Shown here one piece after another: positions 34,701 through 41,600 of a DNA stretch of 64,000 nt. Every line of letters starts with the position of its first letter. The first letter of the stretch is position 1. The stretch lies in NCBI RefSeq assembly GCF_018885305.1, contig NZ_CP076544.1, forward strand, positions 1,550,001 through 1,614,000, in the 5' to 3' direction. The position numbers were made by a program, and so were the translations under genes. The notes beneath the pieces are model-generated. The model saw only the letters and a list, made by a program, of their open reading frames with translations. It made no database searches and was not told where the DNA came from. The DNA is from Curtobacterium sp. L6-1. GTDB taxonomy: Bacteria; Actinomycetota; Actinomycetes; Actinomycetales; Microbacteriaceae.

Positions 34701-35176
34701 AGACAGCGCTCGTGCTCGACGACGGGCCGGAGGCACTGACCGCACCCGGGTTCCGGGAGGCCTGGCAACGGTGGCTGCGGCTGTCGAACCTGCTCGGGGC
34801 ACGCTTGGCGAAGCCGGTCACGATCACGACCGCCAGTGCCACCGCCAGCGTCGCGGAGGCGCCGACGCTGGCGGTTCGCGAAGACTCCCGCGTGGATCTG
34901 CCCACGGAGTGGCAGAAGCTGATCGCGATGGCCGAACCGGACGAGGCAATGGTCCTCCAGCAGCTCGCGGAAGTGGGCGTCGCCGTGCCCGCCCTCGGTC
35001 ACGAAACGGCCAGCGGCATCCCCGTCCCGGTCGCATGGCCAGGGGAACGCATCGCGCTCGACGTACTGCTGAGCAGTGCGGACCGTGACGACCTCCTCGG
35101 CGAGGGCTGGACCATCGTGTCCCCCTCGGACGATCCTGCCCTCCTGCGAATCCCGCATCACCGGAAGGACTCCTGA
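28778..35176 (+). CDS. Giant DEAD helicase with DUF1998 and Vsr-like domain (DrmA+DrmB-like)
   Basis: A 2132-aa protein. SF2 helicase: TGTGSGKT (107-114), DEFHTYDG (237-), then far downstream ATPTLEMGIDIGDL and YLQRVGRAGR. The DEFHTYxG box is shared with MrfA/DrmA-like helicases. Zinc-type Cys groups occur near 531 (CRHCG), 641 (CPNCG), 990 (CNTC), 1404 (CPEC...CPRC) and 1530 (CKGCG). DUF1998, the DrmB hallmark, is near 1634 (HDTVPGGTGYL ... CDCA ... CDKCLLPF). Near 1787 a Vsr/DUF559-like fold reads RPDFVLE ... VAIYTDGFAYH, with Tyr where active members usually have Glu. In DISARM, DrmA and DrmB are separate subunits of one DNA-binding complex; here they seem to be a single chain. The start overlaps the methyltransferase stop. 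Confidence 0.85.
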   Translation: MSELLPSVQAGEITKGLVDFLTTTFALSEPEAQTTLQQFLQDPDDGIFRGPYVRLRLPFRAADPGWETALEWTPPIAPYGHQAEAIARLSSLQTAKHDGPQPTLVTTGTGSGKTEAFLYPIIDHVLRAKRQGVEGIKALILYPMNALANDQARRITDLITTDSALGGIRAALYVGEEGPQRSAVTKDGLITSRPAMREQAPDILLTNYKMLDQLLLRPSDATLWDQSATSLQYLVLDEFHTYDGAQGTDVAMLLRRLGLALKGRWADEDFGTAARQRPLGVLTPVATSATLGDGSDPSAMIAFANTVFGGGFDASSVVTETRLSVDEWARESVDAVDRLRLAPVPLLDARAAQLHQQLRGQRRSPEEITAAVLELFYVAVEDEAGRRRYQAALASATDGADRLELEFALMLAHPFVRALVTTTEQATSLAELAQTLFPNELVAGERPADRDDARRTTIVMVLAALSQLRKEVGRRSVSVDLHLWVRSLTRVDRAAQALPEFRWADDGELQTDAGVGPAAAEIAPAFPALYCRHCGRSGWGVELAPTGWDLAQTDANIRRDHANKQSKSRFRALIHAPREGELALAGENEDDGLTTGPWWFRVADRQLTSERPSADDEGVAVPVLTLTGNDADDESRDDVCPNCGKTNGIRFLGSAIATQLSTVVTTLFGDRHLHVGEKKALVFTDSVQDAAHRAGFIQSRARVFNLRNAVRQAVIEETTLDDIPAAMMAAAQTPSERYRLLPPDLAERDGFRGFWETDKAVSAVVKKRVQRRLAFDLALEFGLESRVGRTLEETGSLAAHVEAGPATRLEAVGRAAVQGLEVDWSLDDSRDGLLEAASVVRWVRGTVERLRERGAIDHPWLDKYVENDGNRHWVWGGRPRQEGMPAFPQGREAPAFARVGKKTTGARESALDTVTSSQSWYARWTARCLGVAPSAGEKLARRLFETLDREGIVTSRPIAGGETRAYGLAPSSIIIAPVAGAGIGQTLVCNTCETETPSASTTADQLAGGPCTMARCPGTLLRKDAAQENFYRDQYDNGQMRRVVAREHTSLLADKLRLDYETQFKNSDVQPDAPNVLVATPTLEMGIDIGDLSTVFLAGLPRTVSSYLQRVGRAGRLTGNALVLAFVLGRGDQLPKIGDPSSVINGAVRPPATYLNAIEILQRQYTAFVVDQLAADGTLPEVQYAPSVLESSDPGSFLDLVIAQAERRAEKHLERFTGAFDSLSEDVVAGLSDWARPVGTAVRSSQLARTLLDASLHWNQELERIRIRTKAIEESLPELKRLAELTKESEDVSAHNAARAALRLAKKQAGERRTEFWVAALERYGVLPNYTLLDDRVQLDVGLTWVDPESGEFAEEQRSYERGRSRAINEFAPGAHFYAQGLDVTIDAVDLGTDGERVRTMAFCPECGFARDLDEGAVTTCPRCLSTAIADVDQRLRVVEIEHVSAEVRRDESSISDANEERDRTRFTVQLAADLDDADVSAQWYVDEVGFGCKFARSMTLRWVNLGRAGLGATRFVAGSEHAAPLFRVCKGCGKLDREGDTNHAWEHRVWCRYRKDRAEHTDTIGLTRTLTTQAIVLRVPPSMTVGDALSMPSLSAAIQLGLREVIGGDPDHLQLATIVEPVPGEDVNNLALLIHDTVPGGTGYLADLADPSRIREVFEQALAVLGRCDCATDPVRAACDKCLLPFAPGGDVGSVSRTSALHNLQVLLQYRDGSASDWSTTEVDPGVQDPESHLEQWFRKVFKERVTALGARLKEIPGEWGSTIQVTLPGQHRTWSLRPQQLVGGTRPDFVLEASGAPVPPVAIYTDGFAYHASPAHLRLADDATKRQGLRDLGYRVIALTWDDLRRLRDDEAEPDLHVYDPSMSLRFAGPFQLTPADVQMLDENPVTTLMGWIQSPEDAAARTERLADALPMLAIPRGKMVAESGSIVEQAITLALDSTGPIMAGPTSWALRSEHLAMLARRPVGVKGATPPETALVLDDGPEALTAPGFREAWQRWLRLSNLLGARLAKPVTITTASATASVAEAPTLAVREDSRVDLPTEWQKLIAMAEPDEAMVLQQLAEVGVAVPALGHETASGIPVPVAWPGERIALDVLLSSADRDDLLGEGWTIVSPSDDPALLRIPHHRKDS

Positions 35177-35177
35177 C

Positions 35178-37412
35178 ATGCCGTTGCTCGTCATGGCGAA
35201 CATGCAGCAGAAGCTCGAGAAGGTCGTGCAGCTGAAGCTGTTCGCCTTCATGGCCAAACTGCAGGCCGATGACGCCCTGCCCGGCTTGCACATCGAGCCG
35301 ATGGTCAACGCTGCCGATGCGCGCGCCCGTACGGGGCGCGTCGACCAGGGGCTGCGGGCGGTGCTCTACAAGATCGAGGTGCCGTCCGGGCCGACGACCT
35401 ACGTCTGCGCAGGCGTGTACGAGCACGACGAAGCGATCAAGATCGCGAAGTCGCAGGTGCTCCGGGTCAACCCGGTCAACGGGGTGACGGAACTGATCGC
35501 AGCGCCTACGCCGGCGGCACCCGCTACCCAGGCCGCCCAGTGGGTTCATGAGCCGCCGACGTCACAGAAGCCGTTCCTCGACCAGTTCGGGTATGAGGCT
35601 GAAGATCTGACGAGCTCGCTTGGCTTCGACCTCGAGACAGCCGAACGACTCCTCGCGTTCGCCGCCGAGGACGAACTCCTGGCCTTCGCGGAGTCGTTGC
35701 CAAACCAGTGGCAGCAGAACGCCGCTCTCGGCCTCGCGGTCGGAGACTCGATCGAGGGGATCAAGACCTCCCTCGGACTTGGTGGCACGGAGTCGGACAC
35801 AGCTGTTCCGCCGACGAAGGAGCGCCCAGCAGAGGTGGCGCCCAGCGGCTCTCCGGAGGAGACCGAGGCTTCGGAGCTGCTCGAATCGCTCAAGCGACCC
35901 GCGTCGCAGATGCAGTTCACGTTCGTCGACGATGATGAGGAACTCCGCCGCGTCATCGAGGGCGGTGACTTCGGAGCATGGCGCGTGTTCCTGCACCCCG
36001 AGCAGCGCGCGTACGCGACGCGCACCTACAAGGGTCCCTTCCGCCTGACCGGAGGCGCCGGTACCGGCAAGACCGTGGTCCTGTTGCACCGAGCTCGAGA
36101 ACTCACGGTGGATTCGGACGCACGGACCGTCCTCACGACCTTCACCAGGACCCTTGCGAGCATGCTCGACCGAGACCTCCGACGTCTCGACCCGCAGCTC
36201 CCGCGTGCAGCGCAGCTCGGAGAGCCCGGTGTCCTCACCGCGGGGATCGACCAGCTCGCGCACGCTGTCCGGGACGCCGCGGAGTCGAGCGGGTGGGAGC
36301 GGGCTTCGATCGACGCCATCGGTTGGGACGCCGAGCGTTCCGCTTCCCTGGTGTCGAACGCGACCGGGTGGGACGAGGCGGTGTTCGATGCCAAGCCCGA
36401 CCTGCCGAGCGAGCTGCGTTCACCCGCCTTCATGGAGAGTGAGTACCTCCAGGTCGTCCTGCCGAACGGTGTGACGTCGAGGGCGGACTACTTCGCGGCC
36501 CGACGGCCCGGACGCGGAGTAGCGCTGGATCGGGCGAAACGAGCACAGGTGTGGTCCGTCGTCGAGCAGTTCCGGCGCAACGCACGAGCTCATCGCCGAC
36601 TCTCGTGGGCAGAGCTCTCGTCCGTGGCTGCCGCGTACCTCGACGCTCACCCCGCGGAGCGCCCCGCTGACCACGTCCTCGTCGATGAAGCCCAGGACCT
36701 CACGCCGAGCCACTGGACCATGCTCCGCGCGCTCGTCAGGGAGCACAGCAACGACCTGTTCGTCGCCGAGGACTCCCACCAGCGCATCTACGGGCAGCGG
36801 GTCGTGCTCTCGCGTCTCGGCATAAAGATCGTGGGCAGATCGCGACGTCTGACCCTCAACTACCGGACGACGCAGCAGAACCTGCGGTACGCGCTCGGCG
36901 TGCTCGAAGGCGGCGAGTTCACGGACAGCGAGGGAAGCCCCCAGGACGAGCAGGGCTACCGGTCCGCGCGACTCGGACCCGAGGTACGGGTCCGAGGACA
37001 TCAGACACCGTCTGCGCAGTACGACGCCCTGGCGCAACAGCTCGAGGACTGGAGAGCTGCGTCCGGCGATGTGGACTCGATCGCGGTACTCGTCCGGACG
37101 AAGGGTGCGACCGAGACCGTGGTCCAGCAGCTCGCCACGCGCGACGTCCCCGCTACCGAGAAGTCAGCACGCGACAAGGTGCGGGTGATGACGATGCACG
37201 GCGCCAAGGGCCTCGAGTTCTCCCGAGTCGTCCTGTTCGACGTGTCGGAAGGCGTCGTCCCGAACAAGCTAGCCCTGCAGCATGCTGCTCCTGAGGAGCG
37301 GGCCGACGCCGAGCTCCGCGAGCGATCACTGCTGTACGTCGCGGCCAGCCGTGCGCGTGACGAGCTGATCGTCAGCTGGCAAGGGGCACCTTCTTCGCTC
37401 CTGGCGCGGTGA
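35178..37412 (+). CDS. UvrD-like SF1 helicase of the DISARM-like operon
   Basis: A 744-aa protein. The first ~100 residues (MPLLVMANMQQKLEKVVQLK ... YVCAGVYEHDEAIKIA) form a small domain I cannot name; the early helix and strands recall RelE/ParE-like folds, but this is weak. A linker follows (about 110-250), then a UvrD/PcrA-type helicase: Walker A GGAGTGKT (292-299), VDEAQDL (502-), EDSHQRIYG, LNYRTTQQN, MTMHGAKGLEF and LLYVAASRARDEL. The motor looks intact. ATG 35178 has GGAAGGA 9 nt upstream and lies 1 bp after the previous stop. This gene is not part of canonical DISARM, so it marks a variant. Confidence 0.82.
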   Translation: MPLLVMANMQQKLEKVVQLKLFAFMAKLQADDALPGLHIEPMVNAADARARTGRVDQGLRAVLYKIEVPSGPTTYVCAGVYEHDEAIKIAKSQVLRVNPVNGVTELIAAPTPAAPATQAAQWVHEPPTSQKPFLDQFGYEAEDLTSSLGFDLETAERLLAFAAEDELLAFAESLPNQWQQNAALGLAVGDSIEGIKTSLGLGGTESDTAVPPTKERPAEVAPSGSPEETEASELLESLKRPASQMQFTFVDDDEELRRVIEGGDFGAWRVFLHPEQRAYATRTYKGPFRLTGGAGTGKTVVLLHRARELTVDSDARTVLTTFTRTLASMLDRDLRRLDPQLPRAAQLGEPGVLTAGIDQLAHAVRDAAESSGWERASIDAIGWDAERSASLVSNATGWDEAVFDAKPDLPSELRSPAFMESEYLQVVLPNGVTSRADYFAARRPGRGVALDRAKRAQVWSVVEQFRRNARAHRRLSWAELSSVAAAYLDAHPAERPADHVLVDEAQDLTPSHWTMLRALVREHSNDLFVAEDSHQRIYGQRVVLSRLGIKIVGRSRRLTLNYRTTQQNLRYALGVLEGGEFTDSEGSPQDEQGYRSARLGPEVRVRGHQTPSAQYDALAQQLEDWRAASGDVDSIAVLVRTKGATETVVQQLATRDVPATEKSARDKVRVMTMHGAKGLEFSRVVLFDVSEGVVPNKLALQHAAPEERADAELRERSLLYVAASRARDELIVSWQGAPSSLLAR

Positions 37413-37422
37413 CGAGTTCGCT

Positions 37423-38643
37423 GTGGCTCTGGACGAAGTTGCGCTGACGCGCTTGGTGACGGGGCTCGTGCCGACGATGTCGAGGAGCCTTGCCGAGCAG
37501 TTCAACGTGTTCCGGGTGATGCACCACGGTACCCACGAGAAGCAGTTGTCGAACGTGTTCGCATGGCTCTTGCGCGTGGATGCGACGCACCACCTCGGAG
37601 ACCTGTTCCAACGCATCCTGCTCCTCCGCGTCAACAAGGCGCGCCCCTCCGGCGACCAGCTGCCGCTCTCAGGTTTCCGCGTGCTGCAGGAGGTGGACAC
37701 GACGATCACTGCCGAGCCTGGCAAGGACATCGCCGACATCGTCCTGTTGCGTGACGACACGGCAGTCATGATCGAGAACTTCGAGACGTCGGACGGCCAT
37801 GGGCACGACTACGAGAGCTACCGCACGTACGGCAGCGCGAACGAAAGACAGAGCGTCGTCGTGATGCTCTGCGTGCGCCGGGAACGTCAAAAGTTGTCCA
37901 TGGGTTGGGAGAACGCCGTCGTGGTCGCCTACTCCGAGGTGCTCGACGATCTCCGCACCCACCTCGACACAGATCGCGGTTGGCGCGAGGAAAACCCCCG
38001 GCAGAACGTCTTCATCAACGAGCTCGTCGACCAATTCGTGGAAGGACCGCAGGCGATGACGGTGCAGGATCAGTTGGAGTTCATCAAGACGATGTGTGAG
38101 ACCGGCGAGTCCGCTCGCTACGGGCGGCGCAACCGGGAAGCAGTGGCAGCCGAGTTCGCCGGGCAGGTCGCTCAGCACGCGCAACGACAGTTCGAGGACA
38201 GCCGCAAGACGCTGGGCCTGATCAAACAGTCGTTGCGTCGGTACGCGGAGCCAACGCTTCGCGTCCTGGTCAACGAGGCAACCGGTGGCGTGGTCCAGTC
38301 CGTCTCAGCAAACTTCCAAGGACGGTGGGAGTGGAGTACGACTCTCGTGACAGGGGACGGTGAGCCGAACATCTTCCTGGCGTTCGGCCCGACTGCCGCG
38401 ACGGAGAACGAGCGAGCACCGGAGCCCGTGAGCGATCCCGACTACTCGAGGGTGTTCGTCGCGAGGCAAGCGGGAGCTGGGATCGACCGGATCGTTCAAA
38501 CCGACGTCTCGCTTGGGGAAGTCATCGCGGGCATCGATCCCGATGATGATCGACTCGGCCTTACGGTCGTGGCGTTGCTCCAGGAGAACACAGAGGAAGG
38601 CGAGACAGCGAGCATCGCCCTTCCCGCCGGTCCATCGTACTGA
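37423..38643 (+). CDS. PD-(D/E)XK-like protein without the usual lysine
   Basis: A 406-aa protein, last gene of the DISARM-like operon (10 bp after the helicase stop). The N-terminal half follows the PD-(D/E)XK nuclease pattern: E39 in HEKQLSNVFAWLL, D105 in DIADIVLL and E118 in VMIENFETSDGHGHDYESY. In typical members the second acid is followed by xK (ENK); here F120 takes its place, and an unusual SDGHGHD stretch follows. Either the fold is inactive, or the histidines and D supply a different active site. The C-terminal 200 residues are helical then beta-rich and unassigned. Start GTG 37423 has no strong ribosome site, so coupling to the upstream gene is likely. Confidence 0.72.
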   Translation: MALDEVALTRLVTGLVPTMSRSLAEQFNVFRVMHHGTHEKQLSNVFAWLLRVDATHHLGDLFQRILLLRVNKARPSGDQLPLSGFRVLQEVDTTITAEPGKDIADIVLLRDDTAVMIENFETSDGHGHDYESYRTYGSANERQSVVVMLCVRRERQKLSMGWENAVVVAYSEVLDDLRTHLDTDRGWREENPRQNVFINELVDQFVEGPQAMTVQDQLEFIKTMCETGESARYGRRNREAVAAEFAGQVAQHAQRQFEDSRKTLGLIKQSLRRYAEPTLRVLVNEATGGVVQSVSANFQGRWEWSTTLVTGDGEPNIFLAFGPTAATENERAPEPVSDPDYSRVFVARQAGAGIDRIVQTDVSLGEVIAGIDPDDDRLGLTVVALLQENTEEGETASIALPAGPSY

Positions 38644-38665
38644 CGTCTTCCTCATCGTCGCGAGG

Positions 38666-41600
38666 TCAATATGACTCGTCAGACCAGTGTGTCGGGAACC
38701 AGATGCCCGGCTGCACTGTACAGACGTAGACGGGTTCGCCATCGATCAACGTCGCCATCGTGCCTGTGCCGTCGACCTTGAAGCGCCCGCCGGTCGGGCG
38801 GGCGCTCCGCATCGCGTCCCGCAGGGGCTTCGTCGCGGCCTCGCCGATGTAGCTCACGAGGGTACGACGGCTGTACAGCGGAAGGATGTTGCCTTCCGTG
38901 TCGAGTTGATACGCCCGACCTTCGTTCCAAGCCGCTCGTGCCCGCGTGGTAGCCGCTTCCAGAGATCCCTGCGAAGCTTCGACAGCAGTATGAGAGCCGC
39001 CATGATCCGATTCGACCCGACCTTCCACGCCCGCATCGTCCCGATCACTCGTCTCGTCGGCGTGGGCGCGGAGCCATGCACTCACGATCTCGGCCGAGAT
39101 CCTCCCGCGTTCCCCAACCGCGAAGCCGTTCGCCTTCGCCCAGCGGCGAAGCGCCGGGACGGGCGCAGGAAGCAGAGGTGCGAACTGCTCCGCTCGATCG
39201 ACTTCGGGCTGCCGATCGGGACGAGGACCCGCCGGCGAAGGCAGAGCCTCGTCCACGCTCGGGACGAGTGCCAGCTCCAACGCCGTCTCCGCGTCAGTTT
39301 CGTGCCTTGGCGTCCATCTCACCTCATCGGTCGAGAACAGCTCAGGGGCAATGACTGCTTCAGCCTGAGCAGGAGGCGAAGAGCTCGCCTCCTGACTCAG
39401 AGGCAGCTCGGCCGGGTCCTCCGAAGGCAGATCTGCGACATCGATAGGTGCTCGCAGCTGATCCAGACGCTCCGTCTCAGCGCGGTCCTCACGAAGGCGC
39501 GCCAGGTCGGCTGCCTCTGCTGCTCGCTCCTTCATCGCCTCGAGGCGAGCCCACAGTGGCCTCATCGCCTCCTCTGGATCCAGGTAGTACTTCGAAGCAC
39601 GGACGCGCCAGAATGACCAACCCATGCGCTCGAGAACGCGCTGGCGCCGCACGTCGTCGTCCCACTTGTCGGGCCCGTGGAACGAGTCTCCGTCGCACTC
39701 GACCGCGAGACGCTCCCCTGGTGCGACACGCACGACGAAGTCGAGACGGTAGCTACCGACGCGATGCTGTGGCTGGACGTCGTAGCCTCGGTCCAGCATC
39801 TGCTTCAGGACGTCACGCTCGAACTTCGACTCGGTCAGCTCGTAGAGACCGACGGTCTGATCTCGCCGCTCGTAGCTCTGGGCATACTCGATCATCGCCC
39901 GACGGTGGTCCTCGTGGTGAAGCGTCGCCGCGTCCATGCTGTGGAAGATCCACAACTGGTCCTGCGCTCGAGATACCGCGACGTTCGCCCATTGCGCGTA
40001 GCGCACCGTCGTCGCAGCGAACGATGCGTCGTGCGCAACCATCGAGACGAACATCACGTTGCGCTCGTCGCCCTGGAACAGCGGCGGGTTCCCGACCCTC
40101 ATCCGCCGGCGCTCGAACTCCTCATCGCCGATCGCCTCCCGGATCATGTCCTGAATGATCTGCGACTGCGGACCGCTCATCATCGTCACGACGCCGAAGG
40201 TGAGGCCCTCGTACGACGCGTCCTTCACGCATTGAGCTACCTGGGCCGCGATCGCCTTGGCTTCGTCGGTGTTGACACGACTCGAACCTCGCTGGACCGA
40301 GACCGCACCCTCGACGTGCACTACCTTCAGCGGGTCGCCGATCTGCGGAACTCCGACTTCTCTCAAGGGGAGAATCGCTCCCTTGTAGTAGCGATTCGAG
40401 AACTCGATGATCTCCGGCACGCAGCGAAAGTGTTCTTTGAGCGCGATGGTCGAGGGGAAAGCGCGGCCAGAGATCGAGTAGAGCGAATCGTCGAGTGTGA
40501 GCAGCTTCGCTTCGGGCATGCTCTTGAGATGCTGATCTTGGAGAGCCGCGATGCGTTCCGTCGGGGTTCCGACTCGCTCCGGGGTAGTTTGTCGGTCGTC
40601 CCCGACGACGACGGTCTTCTTGCCGAGCGCGAGCACACCGAGCGACAGGAGGTCGCACTGTGATGACTCGTCGACCACGACGACGTCGAAGAGGTCAGAA
40701 ACCCGCGGGTCGAAGTTCTCCATCACTCGGTAGATCGGCATGATCCAGATCGGCACGGCACCCATCGCGGCCGGCAGAGCCTCGCGCGCAGCTGCTTGGA
40801 AGCGGGGTGCGTTCTTGCCGGTGCCCTTGCCGACGCGTTTGACGGCCGAGAGCCAGTTCTCGAGCGCTCGACGTTTGCGGTCTCGGAAGTTCTTCTTCAA
40901 TTCGACACGAGCCGACCGACTTGCAAGGTCCACGATCGCCTGACGGAGCTCGGCCGCGTCGGCGTGCGACTGCTCCATCAGGGACTCGGTGTCCGTCTCG
41001 GCGTGCAGGGCACTCAACCAAGTGCGAGCCCTCGCCCGCTCCCATGCCCGAGGAGCGTGTTCGACGTCCCCGACGACAGCTGGCGCTGCGCACGTTTCGA
41101 CGATGGACCGTCCCCACGCTGGCGCACCAGCGCGAACAAGACGCTCGGCCAGTTCCTCCACTCGGAGCACACGCGAGCGGATCACGAGCAGGCGGCGAGT
41201 CTCTTCAACGGCTTCTTCCCACTTGTCGGGTATCGCCAACTCGAGTGCCTCCAGCAGCGTTTTCCACAGCGGCGACCTGTCCTGTGATTCGTGCTCTTCA
41301 CGAATCCGGGACTCGAGTGCGCCCAGTTCAGCCGTCAGTTGTCGCTCTTCCAGCCGAGCGCCCCCTCGCTCGAGTACCTCGGCCGCTGTTGAAAAGGACT
41401 CGGCGGGGCCGTCAGCTGCCCGTTGGTGCCCGATGTAGTGCTCGACCCGGGCCGCCAGCGGCGGGTACGTCTCTGACCACCACCGTCCGACCAAATCCAC
41501 CCGACCGGCCAGCTGGTCCGCGCTGAAGAGGAAAGAACCATCGAGCGGTGGCACCGGGATCTGGAAGGGTGCGTACGCCTGCGTCATCCTGACGTGCGCC

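Noticed and set aside
21108..38643. BREX, Dpd or Type I restriction system
   Set aside because: No PglZ, BrxC or Lon-like protein for BREX, no tRNA-guanine transglycosylase-like protein for Dpd, and no HsdR or HsdS for Type I; the DrmD/DrmMI/DUF1998 set favours a DISARM relation.
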